A DNA stretch of 64,000 nt. It comes from Luidia sarsii. Lineage: Eukaryota; Echinodermata; Asteroidea; Paxillosida; Luidiidae. Positions 13,298 to 23,080 of this stretch are shown here, piece by piece (position 1 is the first letter of the stretch; every line of letters starts with the position of its first letter). The DNA lies in the NCBI GenBank assembly GCA_949987565.1, contig OX465105.1, forward strand, positions 3,802,159 to 3,866,158, read 5' to 3'. The translations under genes were made by a program, and so were the position numbers. The notes under the pieces are model-generated. The model had not been told where the DNA came from, made no database searches, and was given only the letters and a program-made list of their open reading frames with translations.

Positions 13298-15240
13298 TTG
13301 CGTGGTCTTATCGTATTACATTTTAGGTTTTGGTTCTTGAAACTTGGCCTGAATGTAGCCCTAGGATTCCTCGAATGGCCTGAGTCAAAACATCTGAATT
13401 CGGAGTCAATTTCTATTTAAACATTTTCAGGAGAAGGGAGCCACCCTACCTGTTTCTCTGAGCTGCCATTGTCCAGTCGCTGGCATTATGGTCGGCGGCA
13501 GAGAATGACTGAGTCGAGAAAGAGGGTTTGCAAATTAATATTTAATTAAATATGAAGCTGACGACATTCAAATTTGCCCTAGAAAGAAGCCTAGTGTTCC
13601 TCTAACGACAAGTGTTAAAGTTACTGAGTTTGGAGAACATTTCCTTTGAAGGTTTTGCACGGAAAGGCAACGACCCTTCATCCGTCTGAGTGTCACCTGT
13701 GTATTCATACGAGCGGACGTTGATTCGCAGATTTTGGAGGTGGTGGGCAGAGATATATTCCTTGAGTGTTATTATCGTATTACATTTTAGGTTTTGAATC
13801 TTGAAATTTGGCCTGAAAGTAGCCCTAGGATTCCTCGAATGGCCTAAGTCAAAACATCTGAATTCGGAGTCAATTTCTATTCAAACATTTTCAGGAGAAG
13901 GGAGCGACCCTACCTGTTTCACTGAGATGCCATTGTCCAGTCGCTGGCATTATGGTCGACGGCAGAGAGTAACTGAGTCGAGAAAGAGGGTTTGCAAATT
14001 GATATTTCATTAAATATGATGATGACGACATTCAAATTTAGCCTAGGAAGAGGTCTATGGTTCCTCTAACGACAAGTGTTAAAGTTACTGATTTTGGAGA
14101 ACATTTCTTTTGATGGTTTTCCACGGAAAGGGAAGGACCCTTCATCAGTCTGAGTGTCAACTGTGTATTAAAACGAGCGGACGTAGATTAAAAGATTTTT
14201 GATCTGATGGCCAGAGATATATTCCTTGCGTGGTCTTATCGTATTACATTTTAGGTTTTGGTTCTTGAAACTTGGCCTGAATGTAGCCCTAGGATTCCTC
14301 GAATGGTCTGAGTCAAAACATCTGAATTCGGAGTCAATTTCTATTTAAACATTTTCAGGAGAAGGGAGCCACCCTACCTGTTTCTCTGAGCTGCCATTGT
14401 CCAGTCGCTGGCATTATGGTCGGCGGCAGAGAATGACTGAGTCGAGAAAGAGGGTTTGCAAATTAATATTTAATTAAATATGAAGCTGACGACATTCAAA
14501 TTTGCCCTAGAAAGAAGCCTAGTGTTCCTCTAACGACAAGTGTTAAAGTTACTGAGTTTGGAGAACATTTCCTTTGAAGGTTTTGCACGGAAAGGCAACG
14601 ACCCTTCATCCGTCTGAGTGTCAACTGTGTATTCATACGAGCGGACGTTGATTCGCAGATTTTGGAGGTGGTGGGCAGAGATATATTCCTTGTGTGTTCA
14701 TATCGTATTATTTTTCAGGTTTTGATTCTCGAAACTTGGCTTGAAAGTAGCCCTAGGATTCCTCGAATGGCCTGGGTCAAAACATCTGAATTCGGAGTCA
14801 AGTTCTATTCAAACATTTTCAGGAAAAGGGAGCAACCCTACCTGTTTCTCTGAGCTGCCATTGTCCAGTCGCTGGCATTATGGTCGACGGCAGAGAGTAA
14901 CTGAGTAGGAAGATAGGGTTTGCAAATTAATATTTCATTAAATATGATGCTGACGAGGTTCAAATTTGCCCTAGGAAGAGGTATAGGGTTCCTCTAACGA
15001 CAAGTGTTAAAGTTACTGAGTTTGGAGAACATTTCTTTTGATGGTTTTCCACGGAAAGGCAACGACCCTTCATCTGTCTGAGTGTCAACTGTGTATTCAT
15101 ACGAGCGGACGTTGATTTTGCAGATTTTGGAGGTGATGGGCAGAGATATATTCCTTGCGTGTTCATGTCGTTTTACATTTTAGGTTTTGATTGTTGAAAC
15201 TTGGCTGGAAAGTAGCCCTAGGATTCCTCGAATGGCCTAA
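13298..15240 (+). repeat. Diverged K-B-K-L monomers before insert 1
   Basis: Units at 13298 and 14226 are type K (tctatttaaacattttc, SalI site lost as ggtcggcggc, agagaatga). Each K leads into a downstream half reading gaagctgacgac, cctagaaagaagcctag and gattcgcagattttggagg. The unit at 14690 is type L. The unit at 13762 is B-like from ttgagtgttattatcg onward but follows K sequence, so it is a hybrid that switches near the agatatattcctt string. The last monomer (15154) runs as satellite to ggcctaa at 15240 and is then interrupted. These monomers differ from the array consensus more than those outside about 13-23 kb. Confidence 0.85.
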
Positions 15241-15268
15241 TATATTCCCTGTATGTGCTAGGGGAATT

Positions 15269-15672
15269 GGCCATTTACACAGATCTATTCGGTTTCAAGA
15301 TACGCGAAAACAAGGGTGAACAAATTGTGCTAGAGCACCGCCCGCCTGTATTCTAGTCAACGGGTCTCACCGAATATTCAAAGTTAGGTGGTCATCCTCT
15401 CAGACCTGTTCGGTCAAAAGATACGCAAGGACGAAGGTAAAATTATTCTACAAGAGCACAGTCCGTCTCTATTCTAGTCAACGGGTCTCCCTGAATATTC
15501 AAAGGTTAGCTGGTCATCCTCTCAGACCTGTTCGGTGAAAAGATACGTAAGGACAAGAGTAAAATGATTCTACAAGTGCACCGTGCGTGTCTATTCAAGT
15601 GAACAGGTCTCGCTAGATACTCAAAGGTTAGGTGGTCATCCTCTCAGACCCGTTCGGTCTTAAGATACGCAG
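15269..15672. repeat. 122-bp tandem repeat, 3 units plus partial
   Basis: Units are 15269-15389 (121 bp), 15390-15511 (122 bp) and 15512-15633 (122 bp), with a truncated fourth at 15634-15672. Each begins gg(t/c)cat and contains in order the motifs ttcggt, aagatacg, a gagcac or gtgcac core, attc(t/a)agt, ggtctc and caaagttaggt or caaaggttagst. Units 2 and 3 are the most alike. The first is the most diverged at its start (ggccatttacacag instead of ggtcatcctctcag). The fourth breaks off after aagatacgcag. This looks like a small piece of a second, unrelated satellite or minisatellite. Confidence 0.85.
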
Positions 15673-15693
15673 CGATACGCGTCACAGCGTCTG

Positions 15694-15769
15694 GTGAATA
15701 TGGGGCGATTTGTTTAGATTTGCACCGGTATAGCCATTTGTATGGTAGCGTGGTGTGAATATGGGGCGA
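15694..15769. repeat. Direct repeat of gtgaatatggggcga, 61 bp apart
   Basis: A 15-base string occurs at 15694-15708 and again at 15755-15769, each followed by a T-rich stretch (tttgtttagattt; cttacttaagttt). The spacing is half of the 122-bp repeat length, but the sequence does not match the 122-bp unit, so the relation may be coincidental. The same pair is present in insert copy 2 at 20385 and 20446. Confidence 0.6.
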
Positions 15770-15962
15770 CTTACTTAAGTTTGCTTTTGCGTAAGTATTT
15801 CTAAAGTAACGCCATAGAGTAGGTCGAAACAAAAATGAATTTGGAATAAGCCATCGAACATTGTTGGAATGACTGAAAGACGACATGTTTAAATTATTTT
15901 AGCATCACGCAAAGGAAACTAACCTTTATGACTGAGAAAGTGTGTGTGTTCATGTACTTTTA

Positions 15963-16276
15963 ATGGTCGACGGCAGAGAGAGACCGAGTAGAAACAAGTC
16001 GAGAAAGAGGGTTTACAAATTAATATTTCATTAAATATGATGCTGGCGAATATTCAAATTTGCCCTATGAAGAGGCCTAGGGTTCCTCTAACGACAATTG
16101 TTAAAGTTACTGAGTTTGGAGAACATTTTTTTAGATGGTTTTCCACGGAAAGGCAACGACCCTTCATCTGTCTCAGTGTCAACTGTGTATTCATCCGAGC
16201 GGAAGTTGATTGTCAGATTTTTGATCTGATGGACAGAGATATATTCCTTGAGTGTTCTTATCGTATTACATTTTCG
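15963..16276 (+). repeat. Diverged M monomer segment after insert 1
   Basis: Satellite resumes here in a strongly diverged form: gagagaccgagtagaaacaag adds about 12 bp relative to other copies, followed by gatgctggcgaatattc, ccctatgaagaggcctagg, catttttttagatgg, catccgagcggaag and gatggacagag. The next unit start falls at 16248 (ttgagtgttcttatcg). The segment is cut short at 16275-16276, where it joins a different monomer. Its gaggcctagggttcctc is closer to the first half of the monomer (gtagccctaggattcctc) than the common variants are, so M may preserve an older state. Confidence 0.8.
16275..16276. other. 580-bp deletion junction
   Basis: The sequence reads cattttcg then accctacc. In copy 2 the same left flank (20961-20967) continues with gttttgattcttg, and the right flank is found 580 bp further on at 21547. 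Copy 1 therefore lacks 580 bp (one 464-bp monomer plus 116 bp) relative to copy 2. The dinucleotide CG is shared by both edges, giving 2 bp of microhomology at the join. The homology of the following F monomers (16597 and 21868) supports this alignment. A gain in copy 2 is possible but less simple. Confidence 0.75.
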
Positions 16277-19200
16277 ACCCTACCTGTTTCACTGAGCTGC
16301 CATTGTCCAGTCGCTGGCATTATGGTCGACGGCAGAGAGTAACTGAGACGAGAAAGAGGGTTTGCAAATTAATATTTCATTAAATATGATGATGACGACA
16401 TTCAAATTTAGCCTAGGAAGAGGTCTATGGTTCCTCTAACGACAAGTGTTAAAGTTACTGATTTTGGAGAACATTTCTTTTGATGGTTTTCCACGGAAAG
16501 GCAAGGACCCTTCATCAGTCTGAGTGTCAACTGTGTATTAAAACGAGCGGACGTAGATTAAAAGATTTTTTGATCTGATGGCCAGAGATATAATCCTTGC
16601 GTGGTCTTATCGTATTACAGTTTAGGTTTTGGTTCTTGAAACTTGGCCTGAATGTAGCCCTAGGATTCCTCGAATGGCCTGAGTCAAAACATCTGAATTC
16701 GGAGTCAAATTCTATTCAAACATTTTCAGGAGAAGGGAGCCACCCTACCTGTTTCTCTGAGCTGCCATTGTCCAGTCGCTGGCATAATGGTCGACGGCAG
16801 AGAATGACTAAGTCGAGAAAGAGGGTTTGCAAATTAATATTTAATTAAATATAAAGCTGACGACATTCAAATTTGCCCTAGAAAGAAGCCTAGTGTTCCT
16901 CTAACGACAAGTGTTAAAGTTACTGAGTTTGGAGAACATTTCTTTTGATGATTTTCCACCGAAAGGCAACGACCCTTCATCCGTCTGAGTGTCAACTGTG
17001 TATTCATACGAGCGGACGTTGATTTGCAGATTTTTGATCTGATGGGCAGAGATATATTCCTTGTGTGTTATTATCGATTTACATTTTAGGTTTTGAATCT
17101 TGAAATTTGGCCTGAAAGTAGCCCTAGGATTCCTCGAATGGCCTAAGTCAAAACATCTGAATTCGGAGTCAATTTCTATTCAAACATTTTCAGGAGAAGG
17201 GAGCGACCCTACCTGTTTCACTGAGCTGCCATTGTCCAGTCGCTGGCATTATGGTCGACGGCAGAGAGTAACTGAGTCGAGAAAGAGGGTTTGCAAATTA
17301 ATATTTCATTAAATATGATGATGACGACATTCAAATTTAGCCTAGGAAGAGGTCTATGGTTCCTCTAACGACAAGTGTTAAAGTTACTGAGTTTGGAGAA
17401 CATTTCTTTTGATGGTTTTCCACGGAAAGGCAAGGACCCTTCATGAGTCTGAGTGTCAACTGTGTATTCATACGAGCGGACGTAGATTAAAAGATTTTTG
17501 ATCTGATGGCCAGAGATATATTCTTTGCGTGGTCTTATCGTATTACATTTTAGGTTTTGGTTCTTGAAACTTGGCCTGAATGTAGCCCTAGAATTCCTCG
17601 AATGGCCTGAGTCAAAACATCTGAATTCGGAGTCAATTTCTATTCAAACATTTTCAGGAGAAGGGAGCGACCCTACCTGTTTCACTGAGCTGCCATTGTC
17701 CAGTCGCTGGCATTATGGTCGACGGCAGAGAGTAACTGAGTCGAGAAAGAGGGTTTGCAAATTAATATTTCATTAAATATGATGATGACGACATTCAAAT
17801 TTAGGCTAGGAAGAGGTCTATGGTTCCTCTAACGACAAGTGTTAAAGTTTCTGATTTTGGAGAAAATTTCTTTTGATGGTTTTGCACGGAAAGGGAAGGA
17901 CCCTTCATCAGTCTGAGTGTCAACTGTGTATTAAAACGAGCGGACGAAGATTAAAAGATTTTTGATCTGATGGCCAGAGATATATTCCTTGCGTGGTCTT
18001 ATCGTATTACATTTTAGGTTTTGGTTCTTGAAACTTGGCCTGAATGTAGCCCTAGGATTCCTCGAATGGCCTGAGTCAAAACATCTGAATTCGGAGTCAA
18101 TTTCTATTTAAACATTTTCAGGAGAAGGGAGCCACCCTACCTGTTTCTCTGAGCTACCATTGTCCAGTCGCTGGCATTATGGTCGGCGGCAGAGAATGAA
18201 TGAGTCGAGAAAGAGGGTTTGCAAATTAATATTTAATTAAATATGAAGCTGACGACATTCAAATTTGCCCTAGAAAGAAGCCTAGTGTTCCTCTAACGAC
18301 AAGTGTTAAAGTTACTGAGTTTGGAGAACATTTCCTTTGAAGATTTTGCACGGAAAGGCAACGACCCTTCATCCGTCTGAGTGTCAACTGTGTATTCATA
18401 CGAGCGGACGTTGATTCGCAGATTTTGGAGGTGGTGGGCAGAGATATATTCCTTGTGTGTTCATATCGTATTATTTTTCAGGTTTTGATTCTCGAAACTT
18501 GGCTTGAAAGTAGCCCTAGGATTCCTCGAATGGCCTGGGTCAAAACATCTGAATTCGGAGTCAAGTTCTATTCAAACATTTTCAGGAGAAGGGAGCAACC
18601 CTACCTGTTTCTCTGAGCTGCCATTGTCCAGTCGCTGGCATTATGGTCGACGGCAGAGAGTAACTGAGTCGAGAAAGAGGGTTTGCAAATTAATATTTCA
18701 TTAAATATGATGATGACGACATTCAAATTTAGCCTAGGAAGAGGTCTATGGTTCCTCTAACGACAAGTGTTAAAGTTACTGAGTTTGGAGAACATTTCTT
18801 TTGATGGTTTTCCACGGAAAGGCAAGGACCCTTCATGAGTCTGAGTGTCAACTGTGTATTCATACGAGCGGACGTAGATTAAAAGATTTTTGATCTGATG
18901 GCCAGAGATATATTCTTTGCGTGGTCTTATCGTATTACATTTTAGGTTTTGGTTCTTGAAACTTGGCCTGAATGTAGCCCTAGAATTCCTCGAATGGCCT
19001 GAGTCAAAACATCTGAATTCGGAGTCAATTTCTATTCAAACATTTTCAGGAGAAGGGAGCGACCCTACCTGTTTCACTGAGCTGCCATTGTCCAGTCGCT
19101 GGCATTATGGTCGACGGCAGAGAGTAACTGAGTCGAGAAAGAGGGTTTGCAAATTAATATTTCATTAAATATGATGATGACGACATTCAAATTTAGCCTA

Positions 19201-19931
19201 GGAAGAGGTATAGGGTTCCTCTAACGACAAGTGTTAAAGTTACTGAGTTTGGAGAACATTTCTTTTGATGGTTTTCCACGGAAAGGCAACGACCCTTCAT
19301 CTGTCTGAGTGTCAACTGTGTATTCATACGAGCGGACGTAGATTAAAAGATTTTTGATCTGATGGCCAGAGATATATTCTTTGCGTGGTCTTATCGTATT
19401 ACATTTTAGGTTTTGGTTCTTGAAACTTGGCCTGCATGTAGCCCTAGAATTCCTCGAATGGCCTGAGTCAAAACATCTGAATTCGGAGTCAATTTCTATT
19501 CAAACATTTTCAGGAGAAGGGAGCGACCCTACCTGTTTCACTGAGCTGCCATTGTCCAGTCGCTGGCATTATGGTCGACGGCAGAGAGTAACTGAGTCGA
19601 GAAAGAGGGTTTGCAAATTAATATTTCATTAAATATGATGATGACGACATTCAAATTTAGCCTAGGAAGAGGTATAGGGTTCCTCTAACGACAAGTGTTA
19701 AAGTTACTGAGTTTGGAGAACATTTCTTTTGATGGTTTTCCACGGAAAGGCAACGACCCTTCATCTGTCTGAGTGTCAACTGTGTATTCATACGAGCGGA
19801 CGTTGATTTTGCAGATTTTGGAGGTGATGGGCAGAGATATATTCCTTGCGTGTTCATGTCGTTTTACATTTTAGGTTTTGATTGTTGAAACTTGGCTGGA
19901 AAGTAGCCCTAGGATTCCTCGAATGGCCTAA
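16277..19931 (+). repeat. 464-bp satellite array, middle segment
   Basis: Satellite between the two inserts. Unit starts and types are 16597 F, 17061 B, 17525 C', 17989 K, 18453 L, 18917 C', 19381 H, and 19845, which is broken at 19931 by insert 2. The F unit at 16597 is the long form, with a six-T run just upstream (gattttttgatc), attacagtttagg, and a downstream palindromic tatttaattaaata tract. The C'/H units at 18917-19381 are followed by halves that read ggtatagggttcc with catctgtctgag, a combination otherwise found next to the inserts, so they are mosaics. No gene is present. Confidence 0.95.
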
Positions 19932-20653
19932 TATATTCCCTGTATGTGCTAGGGGAATTGGCCATTTACACAGATCTATTCGGTTTCAAGATACGCGAAA
20001 ACAAGGGTGAACAAATTGTGCTAGAGCACCGCCCGCCTGTATTCTAGTCAACGGGTCTCACCGAATATTCAAAGTTAGGTGGTCATTCTCTCAGACCTGT
20101 TCGGTCAAAAGATACGCAAGGACGAAGGTAAAATTATTCTACAAGAGCACAGTCCGTCTCTATTCTAGTCAACGGGTCTCCCTGAATATTCAAAGGTTAG
20201 CTGGTCATCCTCTCAGACCTGTTCGGTGAAAAGATACGTAAGGACAAGAGTAAAATGATTCTACAAGTGCACCGTGCGTGTCTATTCAAGTGAACAGGTC
20301 TCGCTAGATACTCAAAGGTTAGGTGGTCATCCTCTCAGACCCGTTCGGTCTTAAGATACGCAGCGATACGCGTCACAGCGTCTGGTGAATATGGGGCGAT
20401 TTGTTTAGATTTGCACCGGTATAGCCATTTGCATGGTAGCGTGGTGTGAATATGGGGCGACTTACTTAAGTTTGCTTTTGCGTAAGTATTTCTGAAGTAA
20501 CGCCATAGAGTAGGTCGAAACAAAAATGAATTTGGAATAAGCCATCGAACATTGTTGGAATGACTGAAAGACGACATGTTTAAATTATTTTAGCATCACG
20601 CAAAGGAAACTAACCTTTATGACTGAGGAAGTGTGTGTGTTCATGTACTTTTA
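19932..20653. other. Non-satellite insert, copy 2 (722 bp)
   Basis: Same length, boundaries and flanking satellite phase as insert copy 1, with only about four substitutions inside. The identical breakpoints in the monomer (after ggcctaa, before atggtcgacggc) show that it was copied together with its flanks and did not insert independently. The 80-codon minus-strand frame (20577 to 20335) remains open, with one tyrosine-to-cysteine change and one silent change. That is too little to test for coding selection. Confidence 0.85.
19960..20363. repeat. 122-bp tandem repeat, copy 2
   Basis: Three units plus a partial fourth (units at 19960, 20081 and 20203, partial from 20325), corresponding base for base to 15269-15672 except for a C-to-T change near 20087 (ggtcattctctc). 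Confidence 0.85.
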
Positions 20654-21402
20654 ATGGTCGACGGCAGAGAGAGACCGAGTAGAAACAAGTCGAGAAAGAG
20701 GGTTTACAAATTAATATTTCATTAAATATGATGCTGGCGAATATTCAAATTTGCCCTATGAAGAGGCCTAGGGTTCCTCTAACGACAAGAGTTAAAGTTA
20801 CTGAGTTTGGAGAACATTTTTTTAGATGGTTTTCCACGGAAAGGCAACGACCCTTCATCTGTCTCAGTGTCAACTGTGTATTCATCCGAGCGGAAGTTGA
20901 TTGTCAGATTTTTGATCTGATGGACAGAGATATATTCCTTGAGTGTTCTTATCGTATTACATTTTCGGTTTTGATTCTTGAAATTTGTCTTGAAAGTAGC
21001 CCTATGATTCCTAGAATGGCCTAAGTCAAAACATCTGAATTCGGAGTCAATTTCTATTCAAACATTTTCAGGAGAAGGGAGCGACCCTACCTGTTTCACT
21101 GAGCTGCCATTGTCCAGTCGCTGGCATTATGTTTGACGGCAGAGAGTAACTGAGTCGAGAAAGAGGGTTTGCAAATTAATATTTCATTAAATATGATGAT
21201 GACGACATTCAAATTTAGCCTAGGAAGAGGTCTATGGTTCCTCTAACGACAAGTGTTAAAGTTACTGAGTTTGGAGAACATTTCTTTTGATGGTTTTCCA
21301 CGGAAAGGCAAGGACCCTTCATCAGTCTGAGTGTCAACTGTGTATTAAAACGAGGGGACGTAGATTAAAAGATTTTTGATCTGATGGCCAGAGATATATT
21401 CT
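20654..21402 (+). repeat. Diverged M monomer after insert 2 and its successor
   Basis: This is the full version of the M monomer truncated in copy 1. The 20939 unit reads cattttcggttttgattcttg, gaaatttgtcttg, ccctatgattcctagaatgg, then returns to common sequence by ctaagtcaaaac. Its SalI site is replaced by attatgtttgacgg (near 21128), a private change seen again only near 33196. The second half of the unit is ordinary C/D-like sequence up to cgaggggacg near 21351. Confidence 0.8.
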
Positions 21403-23080
21403 TTGCGTGGTCTTATCGCATTACATTTTAGGTTTTGGTTCTTGAAACTTGGCCTGAATGTAGCCCTAGGATTCATCGAATGGCCTGAGTCAAAACATCT
21501 GAATTCGGAGTCAATTTCTATTCAAACATTTTCAGGAGAAGGGAGCGACCCTACCTGTTTCACTGAGCTGCCATTGTCCAGTCGCTGGCATTATGGTCGA
21601 CGGCAGAGAGTAACTGAGACGAGAAAGAGGGTTTGCAAATTAATATTTCATTAAATATGATGATGACGACATTCAAATTTAGCCTAGGAAGAGGTCTATG
21701 GTTCCTCTAACGACAAGTGTTAAAGTTACTGATTTTGGAGAACATTTCTTTTGATGGTTTTCCACGGAAAGGCAAGGACCCTTCATCAGTCTGAGTGTCA
21801 ACTGTGTATTAAAACGAGCGGACGTAGATTAAAAGATTTTTTGATCTGATGGCCAGAGATATAATCCTTGCGTGGTCTTATCGTATTACAGTTTAGGTTT
21901 TGGTTCTTGAAACTTGGCCTGAATGTAGCCCTAGGATTCCTCGAATGGCCTGAGTCAAAACATCTGAATTCGGAGTCAAATTCTATTCAAACATTTTCAG
22001 GAGAAGGGAGCCACCCTACCTGTTTCTCTGAGCTGCCATTGTCCAGTCGCTGGCATAATGGTCGACGGCAGAGAATGACTAAGTCGAGAAAGAGGGTTTG
22101 CAAATTAATATTTAATTAAATATGAAGCTGACGACATTCAAATTTGCCCTAGAAAGAAGCATAGTGTTCCTCTAACGACAAGTGTTAAAGTTACTGAGTT
22201 TGGAGAACATTTCTTTTGATGATTTTCCACCGAAAGGCAACGACCCTTCATCCGTCTGAGTGTCAACTGTGTATTCATACGAGCGGACGTTGATTCGCAG
22301 ATATTGGAGGTGATGGGCAGAGATATATTCCTTGTGTGTTCATATCGTATTATATTTTAGGTTTTGGTTATTGAAACTTGGCCTGAATGTAGCCCTAGGT
22401 TTCCTCGAATGGCCTGAGTCAAAACATCTGAATTCGGAGTCAATTTCTATTCAAACATTTTCAGGAGAAAGGAGCCACCCTACCTGTTTCTCTGAGCTGC
22501 CATTGTCCAGTCGCTGGCATTATGGTCGACGGCAGAGAGTAGCTGAGTAGGAAGATAGGGTTTGCAAATTAATATTTCATTAAATTTGATGCTGACGAGG
22601 TTCAAAATTGCCCTAGGAAGAGGTATAGGGTTCCTCTAACGACAAGTGTTAAAGTTACTGAGTTTGGAGAACATTTCTTTTGATGGTTTTCCACGGAAAG
22701 GCAACGACCCTTCATCTATCTGAGTGTCAACTGTGTATTCATACGAGCGGACGTTGATTTGCAGATTTTTGATCTGATGGGCAAAGATATATTCCTTGGG
22801 TGTTATTATCGTATTACATTTTAGGTTTTGAATCTTGAAATTTGGCCTGAAAGTAGCACTAGGATTCCTCGAATGGCCTAAGTCAAAACATCTGAATTCG
22901 GAGTCAATTTCTATTCAAACATTTTCAGGAGAAGGGAGCGACCCTACCTGTTTCACTGAGCTGCCATTGTCCAGTCGCTGGCATTATGGTCGACGGCAGA
23001 GAGTAACTGAGTCGAGAAAGAGGGTTTGCAAATTAATATTTCATTAAATATGATGATGACGACATTCAAATTTAGCCTAG
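21130..23080 (+). repeat. J-F-I-B block, copy 1
   Basis: Units 21403 J, 21868 F, 22332 I and 22796 B. Shared with 33196-35150 at an offset of 12,066 bp (26 monomers plus 2 single-base insertions) through a chain of private markers: tatgtttgacgg, cgaggggacg, cgcattacatttt with ggattcatcg, gagacgagaaag, the six-T run, the tatttaattaaata palindrome, tgtgttcatatcgtattatatt, and ccttgggtgttatt with gtagcactagg. The copies differ at a few single positions (for example ggcctgag here, ggtctgag at 33548). Confidence 0.85.

Larger units (their letters stand above)
1..15240 (+). repeat. 464-bp satellite array, left segment
   Basis: Uninterrupted head-to-tail copies of a 464-bp monomer. Unit starts fall at 306, 770, 1234, 1698 and so on to 14690. 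The exact spacing breaks only at two 1-bp indels: an extra T near 3708 (a run of seven T where other copies read gtttcac) and a missing G near 8413 (gagtcagaaag instead of gagtcgagaaag). Monomer order by type is A B C H, A B H C' G G, A B H D C' C', A' B E C', A B C' C', A B C' D, K B K L, followed by a monomer beginning at 15154 that is broken by the foreign insert. Bases 1-305 are the tail of a monomer whose start lies outside the window. All copies share one orientation, and no gene is visible. Confidence 0.97.
15241..15962. other. Non-satellite insert, copy 1 (722 bp)
   Basis: Sequence unlike the 464-bp monomer replaces 104 bp of it. Satellite stops after ggcctaa and resumes at atggtcgacggc. 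Internally there are three tandem 122-bp repeats plus a partial fourth (15269-15672), then a direct repeat of gtgaatatggggcga at 15694 and 15755, then unique AT-rich sequence ending in gtgtgtgtgttcatg. An 80-codon ATG-initiated frame lies on the minus strand (15886 to 15644), with no recognisable domain. No long terminal repeat, clear terminal inverted repeat, poly-A tail, transposase or reverse transcriptase motif is visible. It could be a captured fragment of another repeat family or a non-autonomous element remnant. I do not recognise it. Confidence 0.8.
13110..16276 (+). repeat. 4,691-bp segmental duplication, copy 1
   Basis: This segment and 17801-20967 share private markers at a constant offset of 4,691 bp: taggctagg (13111/17802), gaaaatttc (13171/17862), the type K monomer (13298/17989), the entire 722-bp insert (15241/19932) and the diverged M monomer after it (16248/20939). 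Sequence from about 14970 to 16276 is almost identical to 19661-20967, with about six substitutions seen by eye. The monomers between K and the insert differ (B-K-L here, L-C'-H in copy 2), which suggests later sequence exchange inside the duplicated block. Confidence 0.8.
17801..20967 (+). repeat. 4,691-bp segmental duplication, copy 2
   Basis: Partner of 13110-16276. It carries the same taggctagg and gaaaatttc private variants, the K monomer, the insert, and the M monomer, at a fixed offset. Differences from copy 1 in the insert region seen by eye are C/T at 15396/20087, T/C at 15741/20432, A/G at 15813/20504, A/G at 15947/20638, and two adjacent changes near 16099/20790. This copy keeps the sequence right of the M monomer that copy 1 has lost. 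Confidence 0.8.

Noticed and set aside
14960..15166. A 68-codon ATG-initiated minus-strand frame, repeated as 66 codons at 19657-19857
   Set aside because: It consists of diverged satellite sequence on the antisense strand. The two copies are part of the recent duplication, so conservation carries no weight.
15644..15886. An 80-codon ATG-initiated minus-strand frame inside the insert (also 20335-20577)
   Set aside because: Both copies are open, but they differ by only one replacement and one silent change. The frame overlaps the end of the 122-bp repeat, and the product has no recognisable domain or signal. Not enough for a gene call.
15241..15962. A complete transposon or retroelement
   Set aside because: No terminal inverted repeats, LTRs, poly-A tail, A/B box promoter or enzyme motifs were found. 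The two copies share flanks and breakpoints, so they arose by segmental duplication and not by two transpositions.
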